In this document: in pieces, positions 6,501 to 14,633 of the stretch
How positions within the stretch are numbered: position 1 is the first letter of the stretch
Layout: each line of letters begins with the position of its first letter
Notes under the pieces: generated by a model
Seen by the model: only the letters and a program-made list of their open reading frames with translations
Database searches by the model: none
What the model was told of the DNA's origin: nothing
Translations under genes and position numbers: made by a program
Origin: DATFLS01 sp964413425
GTDB taxonomy: Bacteria; Fidelibacterota; JAANXI01
NCBI GenBank assembly: GCA_964413425.1
Contig: CAYPST010000097.1
Location: forward strand, 1-15,713
DNA length: 15,713 nucleotides
Direction of reading: 5' to 3'

Positions 6501-7001
6501 GTGAGTCCGCAAGCAATTGGAGTGACACCTTTGGTTGACCACACCCCGGAACAGACCATTGATGAAAAGCAGGAAGCCGTGATCCGGGAATTTGAGCGAC
6601 TGGGCGGAGACTGGATGGAACGGTATAAGTATCTCATTTCTCTGGGAAAAACCTTGCCTCCCATGGATTCGAAGCTCAGAAGCGAACCCAATCGGCTCAA
6701 GGGATGCCAGTCACGGGTCTGGCTGCATACTTCCATGGAGGAGGGGAAACTCTATTTTGCAGTGGATTCGGATGCCTCTATTGTCAAGGGAATCGCCGCA
6801 TTGCTAGTGAAAGTCCTCTCCGGACATACCCCAGATCAGATCAAAACAGCGGGGTTGTATTTTATCGACCGGATTGGACTAAAAAGCCACCTCTCGCCGG
6901 TGCGCTCTAACGGTCTCTTTTCTCTTTTGGAAGCCATGAAAGCAAGTGCTGAGGCACACAGCGCTGAGAAGGTAGACACACCAGAACAAAACCCATGTTA
7001 G
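6501..7001 (+). CDS. sufE: SufE family sulfur-acceptor protein
   Basis: SufE accepts persulfide sulfur from a cysteine desulfurase and hands it to Fe-S cluster assembly or other acceptors. Family features are clear: TIDEKQEAVIREFERLGGDW (about 19-38), YKYLISLGKTLPP (42-54), and the catalytic GCQSRVW with Cys69; then VKGIAALLVKVLSGHTP and HLSPVRSNGLFSLLEAM. The frame gives 166 residues, slightly longer than usual at both ends. The start used is GTG at 6501; no strong Shine-Dalgarno precedes it, and homology only begins near residue 18, so a later non-ATG start is possible. The stop region overlaps the convergent rhodanese gene by 4 bp. It is the likely partner of the desulfurase at 2538, though SufE normally works with SufS/CsdA-type enzymes. 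Confidence 0.93.
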   Translation: MSPQAIGVTPLVDHTPEQTIDEKQEAVIREFERLGGDWMERYKYLISLGKTLPPMDSKLRSEPNRLKGCQSRVWLHTSMEEGKLYFAVDSDASIVKGIAALLVKVLSGHTPDQIKTAGLYFIDRIGLKSHLSPVRSNGLFSLLEAMKASAEAHSAEKVDTPEQNPC

Positions 7002-8296
7002 GCTAATTCTTCCGGCACTCCGGTTTCTATGGGATTGTCCGGGTCGCTGCTCCATTCAAACCAGCCGCCGTCGTAGACGGATATCCTGGGCCACCCCATC
7101 AGCCAGGCATTGAAAAACGCTTCACTGCCCCGCCAGCCGGTTCCGCAATAAAACGCAAGACGTTTGTCAGGAGAAATTTCCGCTTCCCGCCACATCTCGA
7201 CAATTTCATGGTATTCCCTGGTGGTATGGTCCAGATGCCGGTAATTTTCCATGTGATAGGCATCACTGCCGCAATTGGCGAAAACCGCCCCCGGAATACG
7301 CCCTTTTCTCTCGATATAGTTGTATCCACTGACCTCGCCGATAAACTCCTTCCAGCTTCGAACGCTTACCAATTCGCCATCGTCCGATTGCAACAGCTCT
7401 CTGGCTTCGGGAAGATCGATAAACAGTTCCGGCCGGCCCGGTACTTCAGCACCGAAGTCCTCCGCGGGTTGCGGTGTAACTTCATCTCCGGACAGATTGT
7501 ATCCGGCGTCCCCCCAGGATTGGATCCCCCCATTTAATACCCGCACATCTTTGACTCCGGCATACATCATGATGACCGCGCATCGAATCGCTCCCAGATG
7601 GCCGGCGCTGCTACCGGGAAACGGGTCGTCATTGCTGGGGAATGAAAACCGTCCGTACAGGATCACCGTGGTATCAAAGGCGATCCCGTGATTTTCCAGC
7701 GCCTGTTTCAGTTCTGCAGGCGCTCTCCGATTCCAGGTATCCGAAGATTCCAGTTCCCGGGTATCCAGCGCAATTGCTCCGGGAATGTGATCTGCCTCAT
7801 AATCCGCCTCGTTCCGGTAATGAACGTGACAGACCACATAGTTCCTTTCGCGGGACTCCCGGGGAACATCACCTGAGAGTAAAGAGCGCAACCATTCCGG
7901 AGGCACAAGATGTGTGTATCTTTCCAGAGATTCCATGGGCAATTCCGGATTCGGGGACCACTCTGCAAGGAAATACGGATAGATACTGACCTCATCGTAC
8001 CCGGCACGCGTAAAGGAGCCGGCGACTTTTTCCGCGGATTCTGTATCATAGCCATACAGGATAATGTGCTGTTCCGGTGATATCCCCTTCGACCGGACAA
8101 TCTCGATCCAGTCGAGGTACTCCGTCCATTTCGCCGGGAGGCTCCTGGATCCTTTGATATGTCCGCCCCGCGATTCGTTTCGCAAAGCCCACCCATTATA
8201 GGCGTCCACCGGCCGGACGTCAACTACCTGCACTTGCTGGGTCTCCGTCAACTTGTGAAGGTCCTCAGTGGATATTTCTCTGATTGTCGTGTTCAT
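6998..8296 (-). CDS. Three-domain rhodanese sulfurtransferase with one catalytic cysteine
   Basis: 432 residues folding into three rhodanese repeats: about 8-115 (VVDVRPVDAYNGW...GGHIKGS), about 128-270 (NYVVCHVHYRNEADYEADHIPGA ... ending LNGGIQSWGDAGY) and about 290-420 (LVSVRSWKEF ... RIPGAVF). Only the third has the active loop, CGTGWRGSE with Cys384, typical of thiosulfate sulfurtransferases. The equivalent loops of repeats 1 and 2 read YGYDTES and YGRFSFPS and lack cysteine, so they are probably structural. Such enzymes move sulfane sulfur from thiosulfate or persulfides to an acceptor. Start ATG 8294-8296 has AAAGGA 8 nt upstream. It lies downstream of the sulfite reductase with a 109-bp gap on the same strand, likely one operon. 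Its stop overlaps the sufE stop. Confidence 0.9.
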   Translation of the reverse strand: MNTTIREISTEDLHKLTETQQVQVVDVRPVDAYNGWALRNESRGGHIKGSRSLPAKWTEYLDWIEIVRSKGISPEQHIILYGYDTESAEKVAGSFTRAGYDEVSIYPYFLAEWSPNPELPMESLERYTHLVPPEWLRSLLSGDVPRESRERNYVVCHVHYRNEADYEADHIPGAIALDTRELESSDTWNRRAPAELKQALENHGIAFDTTVILYGRFSFPSNDDPFPGSSAGHLGAIRCAVIMMYAGVKDVRVLNGGIQSWGDAGYNLSGDEVTPQPAEDFGAEVPGRPELFIDLPEARELLQSDDGELVSVRSWKEFIGEVSGYNYIERKGRIPGAVFANCGSDAYHMENYRHLDHTTREYHEIVEMWREAEISPDKRLAFYCGTGWRGSEAFFNAWLMGWPRISVYDGGWFEWSSDPDNPIETGVPEELA

Positions 8297-8405
8297 GAGG
8301 TCGTTCCTTTCAGCAGTCTCGATCCGAATATCAAGTGCACTCTCCTGTATGGTCGGATTTCAGCAATCACCCAAGAACTATTATTCGATATTCTCCGAGA
8401 AATGT

Positions 8406-10496
8406 TCACTGAAAATTCAGCGACGCATCCATCCGGTCGAATAGTTCCTGGGTATGATCCAGGAACCGGCGAATATCCTCAGAATAGGAATCCAGGGTGG
8501 TTGACTCACCCTGGAGTACCTCTTCGACTAGTGCCAGGAGGTGCTCATGTACCGGATCCCCGACACCACTTTCCAGAAAGGTTCTGTGGAACCTCTCCAG
8601 CACCTGTTCGGGTTCGTCAGGTTCCTGGCCGAGGGTGAGTAACAGCGCTCCGGCAGCGGTAAGCACTGCTTTCAGGAGATAACCGGTTTGTTCATCGGAG
8701 TGATCCCGGGCTTTCGTCGCGCGTCGCCAGAGCTGTTCTGCCTTCCGCAATTCAGTCGCGACCAGTTCGATTACCCCGGCGCCACATTCGCCGGATCCCC
8801 GATCCGTCAGAGAGAAGTCCTCCAAAATCCCCCAGTCCCGGTAGAAGGCCGGCTCCTGATCCGGGTCTGGCACGGATTGATAGCGTTCCGCTGTTTCCTT
8901 CGCATACAACTTGCCGCGGGTGAGCCAGTAGGCTGTGAAGCCCCGGTGCCGCACCGGACTGCAGGCATAGTCCTGTAGTATGTCTACCAGGAACTCCGGT
9001 ACGTTTCGTGCGGGCAGCTGCGTCACGGTCTCCGCCAGCTCTGTGCCGTCTTCCGTGGAATGTGCGCCTCCCACCAGGTGGTACACCGGATAATTGCGTC
9101 CGTTCTTGCGCCGGGCCCCTCCGTACAATCCCAGCTGGGCGATGGCATGTTGTCCGCAGTTATTCGGGCAGCCGCTGGTGTGGATGTCCACTTCGGACAG
9201 TACATCGGGATCGATGCCGGCCTCCCGGATGGCCGTTCCAACAGCGGTATTCAAATCCTGGGAGCGGCAGAGACCCAGTCGACAGGTGGCGGCCCCTTTA
9301 CAGGCAATCATCTGTGCAGCGGGATCCTCTCCTCTGACCTCGCCGGCGAAATTGCCCAAATTCTTGTATATTCTCGAAAGCAATCCCCCGGGAACATACG
9401 GGAGTATCAACTGCTGCCGGCGGTCCGTGCGGAGTTCGCCCGCCCCGTACTGCTCGGCAAGGGCCGCCAGGTACATGGCATCCTGGGCGGTTATATCACC
9501 TCTCACCATCGGGAGTTCAACCGAATAGTATCCCCCCTGCTTCTGCGGGCTCACCGTCCGCTTCCGCCAGCGTTCATATCCGGAATCAGCAGCGTTTCCG
9601 TTCATGGAGTTTGCCGGTTCCGGCAAAGATGGTGTCAGGTCTGTGGGAACGGTATCGGGCACTTCTTCCCTGGAAATAGTGGAAAATTCCTCGTGCAGTT
9701 CCCGGGAAAAGCGCGTGGTTCCCAGCCGTTCGATGGCGAACCGGAGCCGGGCCCGATGCCGGTTCCGGCGATCCCCATACCGGTCGAACAGCCGCTTCAC
9801 CGCCTCGATCATCCGCAGGGCATCCCTGGCCGGGAGAAACTCCAGAAACCGATCCGCGGACCGGGAATGGGCGCCCAATCCCCCGCCGACGCATACTTCA
9901 AACCCTTTTTCGCCGTCCTGTGTCCTGGCGATGAATCCCACATCATTAATGCCGGCCAGAGCACAGTCGGCAGCGCAGCCCGAAAAGGCGATCTTCAGCT
10001 TGCGGGGCATGTGGTAGGAACTATCGAACTGCAGGAAATATTCCGTAGCCGCAACGGCGTACGGTCTGGGATCGAAAACTTCTTCCGGGGCGAACCCTCC
10101 ATGGGGACAGGTGGTGATATTCCGGATGGTGTTCCCGCCACCGCCTGCCGGAGTCAGCCCGACGTCCAGCAGCTGATTCAACACCTCCGGTGTCTCCTCA
10201 AGAGCCACTTCATGCAGCTGAATATCCTGCCGGGTGGTCACGTGGAGGGTGCCGTTCCCGTAGTGTTCGCTCAGTTCGGCCAGGCGCCGCAACTGGGGGG
10301 CCAATACGGTCGCACCGGCCACCCTGACCCGTACCATGTACAGTCCCTCCTGGCGCTGGGCGTAAATCCCCCGGGGCACCCGCCGCGATTTGAAGATCTC
10401 CTCGGACAGCTCCCCCTGCAAATAGTCCCGGACATCCTTCGCATGCTGTGCGGTTTCCCGATAGATTCGTTCGGAAATCGTATATATGGTTTCCAT
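8406..10496 (-). CDS. Siroheme sulfite (or nitrite) reductase, ferredoxin type, with C-terminal extension
   Basis: Six-electron reduction of sulfite to sulfide in assimilation. 696 residues with the two pseudo-symmetric halves of the family. First half: GLYMVRVRVAG (51-61), LHVTTRQDIQLH (84-95), GNTIRNITTCPHGG (121-134) and LKIAFSGCAADC (167-178). Second half: LRTDRRQQLILP (355-366) and the 4Fe-4S/siroheme ligands Cys399, Cys405 (C-x5-C), Cys443 and Cys447 (C-x3-C, SGCPNNCGQH). There is no flavin domain, so electrons should come from ferredoxin or a separate reductase. Residues about 565-696 form an added, mostly helical region beyond the usual ~560-residue length; its role is unknown, possibly a HEPN-like bundle. 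Shine-Dalgarno GGAGGGA stands before ATG 10494-10496. Sulfite is preferred over nitrite because cysH lies upstream. Confidence 0.93.
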   Translation of the reverse strand: METIYTISERIYRETAQHAKDVRDYLQGELSEEIFKSRRVPRGIYAQRQEGLYMVRVRVAGATVLAPQLRRLAELSEHYGNGTLHVTTRQDIQLHEVALEETPEVLNQLLDVGLTPAGGGGNTIRNITTCPHGGFAPEEVFDPRPYAVAATEYFLQFDSSYHMPRKLKIAFSGCAADCALAGINDVGFIARTQDGEKGFEVCVGGGLGAHSRSADRFLEFLPARDALRMIEAVKRLFDRYGDRRNRHRARLRFAIERLGTTRFSRELHEEFSTISREEVPDTVPTDLTPSLPEPANSMNGNAADSGYERWRKRTVSPQKQGGYYSVELPMVRGDITAQDAMYLAALAEQYGAGELRTDRRQQLILPYVPGGLLSRIYKNLGNFAGEVRGEDPAAQMIACKGAATCRLGLCRSQDLNTAVGTAIREAGIDPDVLSEVDIHTSGCPNNCGQHAIAQLGLYGGARRKNGRNYPVYHLVGGAHSTEDGTELAETVTQLPARNVPEFLVDILQDYACSPVRHRGFTAYWLTRGKLYAKETAERYQSVPDPDQEPAFYRDWGILEDFSLTDRGSGECGAGVIELVATELRKAEQLWRRATKARDHSDEQTGYLLKAVLTAAGALLLTLGQEPDEPEQVLERFHRTFLESGVGDPVHEHLLALVEEVLQGESTTLDSYSEDIRRFLDHTQELFDRMDASLNFQ

Positions 10497-10627
10497 CGTA
10501 TCCCTCCGAATTGTGATATTATTTTCTCAATTAAATCTTTTTGATATTTCTTGAACACTGATGAGAGATCTCCAGTCGAGACCCACCTCTCTCCTCTTAT
10601 TTTTTCTGTGAGCAGGGCACACGTTTC

Positions 10628-11323
10628 TCAGACATGCAGCCCGCATTCGGTTTTCTGAAGCCCGGGCCACCGGCCGGCGCGCTGATGAGCACGGTTCTTG
10701 ACCGGCTCGGTCAACGGTTCATCGCCGATGGAGAGGTAACCCTGATCATGGAGCGCATTGTACGGAACATGGTGCGCTCGGATATAGGTAAATACCTGCT
10801 CCAATGTCCAATCTGCCAGCGGATTGATTTTCACCAGCCCGTATTTTGTATCCCAGTGGATCAGACGGGCGTTCCGGCGTTCAGGAGACTGGTCCCGGCG
10901 GAGTCCGGAGATCCAGGCGTCGTGATCCCATAGCGCCATGCGCATCTGTCGCAGTTTGGTGAGTTCGTGAAACCGCTCAAGATCTCGCTCCCAGAGTTTG
11001 GCTCCATGCTGCGCTTCGAAGGCTTCCCGGGTGTCCGCATCCGTTGGCCGATGAATCGTCAGGTTCAAACGGTATTTCTGGCGCATGTCCTCCGCCAGTT
11101 GCAGGGTTTCCTGGAAATGATACAGAGTATCCAGAAAGACTACCGGAATCCGGAACTCTAATCTCCGGTAACACATATCCATCAGCACCACCGTACTCAA
11201 ACCGAATGCGGAGGCCATGACCGGCCTGCGAAAGTTCGACCAGACCCATTGCAGTCTTTTATCCACAGGCAATCGTTCTAATTGCCCGTTGAGAAATGTA
11301 TATTTGTCTGTCTGTTGTCGCAT
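10628..11323 (-). CDS. cysH: Phosphoadenylyl-sulfate (PAPS) reductase
   Basis: Reduces activated sulfate to sulfite with thioredoxin or glutaredoxin. 231 residues, with the PP-loop-like MASAFGLSTVVLMDM (36-50), VVFLDTLYHFQET (61-73), WISGLRRDQSPERRN (137-151), the segment GYLSIGDEP (195-203) and the C-terminal ECGLH with catalytic Cys227. The Cys-Cys and C-x2-C pairs that bind the 4Fe-4S cluster in APS reductases are absent: the positions read HELTKLRQM and SIGDEPLT. By family knowledge this predicts PAPS as substrate, so an APS kinase should exist elsewhere. Start ATG 11321-11323 has GGAAGGA 7 nt upstream. The sulfite reductase gene follows 131 bp downstream on the same strand, supporting a cysH-sir-rhodanese operon. 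Confidence 0.93.
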   Translation of the reverse strand: MRQQTDKYTFLNGQLERLPVDKRLQWVWSNFRRPVMASAFGLSTVVLMDMCYRRLEFRIPVVFLDTLYHFQETLQLAEDMRQKYRLNLTIHRPTDADTREAFEAQHGAKLWERDLERFHELTKLRQMRMALWDHDAWISGLRRDQSPERRNARLIHWDTKYGLVKINPLADWTLEQVFTYIRAHHVPYNALHDQGYLSIGDEPLTEPVKNRAHQRAGRWPGLQKTECGLHV

Positions 11324-11657
11324 GTGTTTTTCCTTCCAGAAGCATGTGTCGTTTCCCTACTCCATTGCATGATCATCCCGTGGAAATCCATTCCCTGATA
11401 TGACCTGCTTCTGAACGGGAACCAGCCAAATAAGTGAGTTATCTTACCACTGAATGCGAAGAATATTGCAAAGGGGTCTCCACACCAGTCGACCAACAAT
11501 GTCAGGGAGATGCTAAATCAATACGGGATGAGGAATCATTAATACCCGCAACACATACAACATCGGTGAGAAAAAAGGAAGGAAAACGCTGGTTGTATAA
11601 AATGAGGAGCGGCCTGATGGATGCTCCAGCTGATTTGTCTGTTAAATAAGTGCTTCT

Positions 11658-11693
11658 CTCCGATCATACCCATACCCTTTGCTTTATTCGGAG
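11658..11693 (-). repeat. Inverted repeat enclosing a tandem hexamer in the cysH leader region
   Basis: CTCCGA (11658-11663) and TCGGAG (11688-11693) can pair across a 24-nt loop. The loop carries ATACCC twice in tandem (GGGTAT twice on the minus strand). On the minus strand this lies about 30 nt downstream of the promoter-like pair, so it would be in the 5' leader of cysH. Function unknown. Confidence 0.3.
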
Positions 11694-11719
11694 TATTCTC
11701 TCCTGTTATGTACTCTGGA

Positions 11720-11748
11720 AAAGTAATTCCCCAGTCTGCTGGTGTCAA
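11720..11748 (-). promoter_or_regulatory. Sigma70-like promoter candidate facing cysH
   Basis: Minus strand: a perfect TTGACA -35 box (complement of 11743-11748), a 17-bp spacer, then TACTTT (complement of 11720-11725) as a -10 that matches the consensus at three positions. It points towards cysH, about 400 bp away. The -35 and spacing are good, the -10 is poor. Confidence 0.3.
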
Positions 11749-12034
11749 GACTTTTTTCGGCGATTTTTCGACAATTTTCTACCAGAGCACCAGAGATTAT
11801 TGCCACCATCTTCTATATTAAACTCAAATACCATACCAATAAAAATTACACGCCAGGCTGAATACCCCCTGAAGGGCGGCTGCCCTGTCAAATGAGGGAT
11901 ATGGATTCTTTTCCGTTCACAATACAGAGAGTGTTTGACCTGGAGAATATTCTACATTCTACCGTCATACATTCCTATCATTGAAACCCGACCATCTGAT
12001 CCTGTCATGCTGTTGAGTATGACTCATGTTCACG

Positions 12035-14107
12035 CTACGCAGGCTCCAGGTCTCCTGTAAAGTCTTGCCTCCGCAGCAGCTGCGCATTTATCGCTACGAT
12101 GACGGTACTGATGGACATCAGTAACGCCCCGACCGCCGGAGAGAGTATAACCCCGACTGGTGCCAGTACACCCGCAGCAAGTGGTAATGCAAAGATATTA
12201 TATCCGGCAGCCCACCAGAGATTCTGGATCATCTTGCGATGGGTGGATCGACTGAGGCGGAATATGTTCACGATATCCATGGGATTACTTTTTACCAGGA
12301 TAATACCCGCCGACTCAATGGCCACATCCGTTCCACTGCCTATGGCGATTCCTACATCGGCGCGGGTTAATGCCGGTGCATCATTCACACCGTCACCGAC
12401 CATAGCCACGCGCTTTCCTTCTGCCTGCAGTGAGGAGACTTTTTTGTCTTTATCTCCCGGTAGCACTTCTGCGAAATAATGATCGATGTCTAATTCTTCC
12501 GCAACTGCCTTCGCTACCGCTTGGCTATCCCCGGTGAGCATAGTGACTTCCAACCCCATCTGGTGCAGCAATTGCACCACCTGTCGGCTTTCGGGACGAA
12601 TCACATCGGCCAGTGCAATCCCTCCCAAAATTCTCTCACCATGGATTAAAAATACCACCGTTTGCCCTTGCTCATTCGCGCGGGCATGGAAGTCTGAAAG
12701 TGACTCCGGCAGGTCCAGGTCCAGATATTCCAACAATCTCGGACCACCCAGATAGACGGATTCGCCGTCAGATTGCGCTTTCACTCCTCTCCCTTTGATC
12801 GCTTCGAAGTTCGAGATCCCGGGGAGGGTCAGATCTTTCTCTTCAGCGGCATCCCGGATCCCCCGGGCGATGGTGTGCTCCGAATCGCCTTCGATGGCCG
12901 CAGCTAAAGCCAGCACATCATCGGTGGACTGGCCGTCTGTTTCGGCAATATTCACCACACCGAACTCTCCCTTCGTCAGAGTCCCGGTTTTATCAAACAT
13001 GACAGTCGTGATCTCCCGCGCCTGTTCCAGCGCCAGACGGTCGCGGATGAGAATACCGTTCTGTGCTCCCAGCGACGTACTAATCGCCACCACCAGCGGG
13101 ACAGCGAGTCCGAGCGCATGAGGACACGCGATGACCAGCACTGTAGCGACTCGTGCGATGACATCGACCCCAAAGCCCACGGCCACAGTCCAGGCAAGCG
13201 CTGTCACTATCGCCACACTTAGGGCGACGTAAAACAGCCATCCCGCCGCGCGATCCGCAAGTATCTGGGTATCGGATTTGCTCTCCTGCGCCTCTTTCAC
13301 CAATCGCATGATGCCAGCCAGTGCGGTATTTTCACCGGTGGCGGAGGTGCGTATCCGGAGGCTGCCATCCCCGTTGATAGTTCCACCGATCACGTCGTCG
13401 CCTTCCCCTTTCGACACCGGTTTGGATTCTCCGGTGATCATCGCCTCGTTCAGGTCCGATTCGCCCTGTTCGATAGTGCCGTCTGCCGGAACGCTCTCTC
13501 CGGGACGCACCAGAACAAGGTCACCATCGGTTAGTTCGCTGACCTTCACTTCTTCGGTGGCTCCATTTTCGGTGATCCGTTCTGCTGTATCCGGCATGAG
13601 TTGCGCCAGTTCATCCAGGGCACCGGACGCCTTCCGGACACTGCGCATCTCAATCCAGTGGCCTAACAGCATGATGTCGATCAATGTGACCAGCTCCCAG
13701 AAAAACCCCTGGCCGGTTGAGATGAATAATGCCCCGACGCTATAGATGAACGCTACCGTAATCGCCAGAGAGATGAGCATCATCATGCCGGGTTTGCGAT
13801 TTTTTACCTCCGGGACGGCCATCTGGAGAAACGGGAGTCCGCCATAGAAAAACACAATGATCGCAAATACCGGGGTGATCCACCGGCTGCCAATAAAGTC
13901 CGGCATGGAGAATCCCAGCCACTGCTGCATCATCGGACTGTAGATAATCACCGGGATGGATAAGACTAGCGACCACCAGAATTTCTTCCTGAACATCTGT
14001 TCATGACCGGTGTGATCTGCTTTATGTTTATGTTGTGAACCTGATTTGCTTTCGTGCGATCCGTGATTCATGGAGTGACTGTCTTCCTGATTATGCTGAT
14101 GATTCAT
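12035..14107 (-). CDS. copB: Copper-translocating P1B-type ATPase, CopB (P1B-3) class
   Basis: Inner-membrane copper efflux pump, 690 residues. The first 36 residues are His-rich (nine His) in place of a CxxC metal-binding domain. Motifs in order: ITGES (224-228, actuator), the transmembrane CPH at 328-330, the phosphorylated DKTGTLT with Asp372, GDGVNDAP (571-578), and the last-helix MSISTVIVAINA (664-675). CPH with the MSxST..AINA helix is diagnostic of the P1B-3 group, which exports copper (Cu+ or Cu2+), with silver as a possible second substrate. The nucleotide-domain dipeptide that is usually SEHP reads SEHT (409-412). Start ATG 14105-14107 has GAGAG about 7 nt upstream. The Met-rich Spy-like gene lies 526 bp upstream on the same strand, a sensible copper-defence partner. 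Confidence 0.95.
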   Translation of the reverse strand: MNHQHNQEDSHSMNHGSHESKSGSQHKHKADHTGHEQMFRKKFWWSLVLSIPVIIYSPMMQQWLGFSMPDFIGSRWITPVFAIIVFFYGGLPFLQMAVPEVKNRKPGMMMLISLAITVAFIYSVGALFISTGQGFFWELVTLIDIMLLGHWIEMRSVRKASGALDELAQLMPDTAERITENGATEEVKVSELTDGDLVLVRPGESVPADGTIEQGESDLNEAMITGESKPVSKGEGDDVIGGTINGDGSLRIRTSATGENTALAGIMRLVKEAQESKSDTQILADRAAGWLFYVALSVAIVTALAWTVAVGFGVDVIARVATVLVIACPHALGLAVPLVVAISTSLGAQNGILIRDRLALEQAREITTVMFDKTGTLTKGEFGVVNIAETDGQSTDDVLALAAAIEGDSEHTIARGIRDAAEEKDLTLPGISNFEAIKGRGVKAQSDGESVYLGGPRLLEYLDLDLPESLSDFHARANEQGQTVVFLIHGERILGGIALADVIRPESRQVVQLLHQMGLEVTMLTGDSQAVAKAVAEELDIDHYFAEVLPGDKDKKVSSLQAEGKRVAMVGDGVNDAPALTRADVGIAIGSGTDVAIESAGIILVKSNPMDIVNIFRLSRSTHRKMIQNLWWAAGYNIFALPLAAGVLAPVGVILSPAVGALLMSISTVIVAINAQLLRRQDFTGDLEPA

Positions 14108-14332
14108 TCTACGCTCTCACTTGAATTTTAAAGTCCATTTTCCTAAACGTTTCCTACCTGCTCTTATTAGTAGTGATAATTTTATAGAAGTCATCTAACG
14201 ATCTGAATATTTCACAGCCAGCTCTCCTGCGAACAAATACGGAGATTTCGCATCCGCTTAGAGAAAGATATATTTAATGAGAGTGTTTAGAAAACAGGTA
14301 AAAACATAAAGTAATTGAATGAGCAACTGTTT
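14108..14332. other. Upstream region of the copper ATPase gene
   Basis: AT-rich, no gene seen; should hold the copB promoter. I see no clear CueR/CsoR/CopY-type operator. The 66-codon minus-strand open frame across 14258-14458 reads through the hairpin at 14333-14371 and has no family resemblance. Confidence 0.3.
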
Positions 14333-14371
14333 AATGAATTCTCCCTGCGGCAAGCCGCAGGGAGGTTCATT
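14333..14371. repeat. Long GC-rich hairpin, possible dispersed repeat or bidirectional terminator
   Basis: CTCCCTGCGG (14341-14350) pairs perfectly with CCGCAGGGAG (14355-14364) around a CAAG loop. The stem extends outward with AATGAA (14333-14338) and TTCATT (14366-14371) after a small internal mismatch, giving 16 paired bases per arm. There is no good T-tract on either side. The CTGCGGCAAGCCGCAG type core is seen in repeated intergenic hairpins of other genomes, so a dispersed repeat is as likely as a terminator. Confidence 0.6.
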
Positions 14372-14574
14372 CATTTGTCTGCAAAGTTCTATCTGGTCGT
14401 AGGATCCTGGTATTTGTTTTGTAGAATATTCGACACCAGCATGTAGATTATTCCACATTTTAAAGTGTAATCAGAAAGTTGGTATTTACCTATTTCGTCT
14501 CGAATATCCGGCGTATGATCCATGCTGTCGCTATTGGGTTGTGAAAACAATATCATGTGAACTGGTCAAGACAG

Positions 14575-14603
14575 AAAGAGTCCGGTATCTTACCGGACCC
14601 TTT
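14575..14603. terminator. Intrinsic terminator of the Spy-like gene
   Basis: GTCCGGTA (14580-14587) pairs with TACCGGAC (14591-14598) around a TCT loop, and AAAG/CTTT extend the stem after one mismatch. On the minus strand the stem is followed by TCTTTCT. It begins about 30 bp after the stop of the minus-strand gene at 14634. The plus side also carries a short T-run, so it may work in both directions. Confidence 0.7.
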
Positions 14604-14633
14604 TCCATTATTCCTTAGTGACAATGAGTATTG

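Larger units (their letters stand above)
11324..12034. other. 711-bp region upstream of cysH without a convincing gene
   Basis: Lies between the copper ATPase stop and the cysH start, both minus-strand. Small open frames exist on both strands but none has family resemblance. Visible elements: a promoter-like pair at 11720-11748, an inverted repeat at 11658-11693, a hairpin AGGGC/GCCCT (11873-11886) and TGAGT/ACTCA (12014-12026) just after the ATPase stop. I looked for SAM, cobalamin, FMN and TPP riboswitch signatures on the minus strand and saw none. If the promoter is real, cysH has a leader of roughly 390 nt. Confidence 0.4.

Noticed and set aside
9060..10544. Long plus-strand open frame (494 codons) opposite the sulfite reductase gene
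   Set aside because: It is fully antisense to a gene with unmistakable catalytic motifs, has no family resemblance, and is expected from the codon pattern of the real gene.
11278..11499. 73-codon minus-strand frame overlapping the cysH start
   Set aside because: Overlaps the well-supported cysH start in another frame and shows no recognisable domain.
11324..12034. Known riboswitch upstream of cysH (SAM, cobalamin, FMN, TPP)
   Set aside because: None of the conserved core sequences I know is present on the minus strand.
14258..14458. 66-codon minus-strand frame in the copper-gene spacer
   Set aside because: Reads through a perfect hairpin; the peptide around PPCGLPQGE is what such repeats give when translated.
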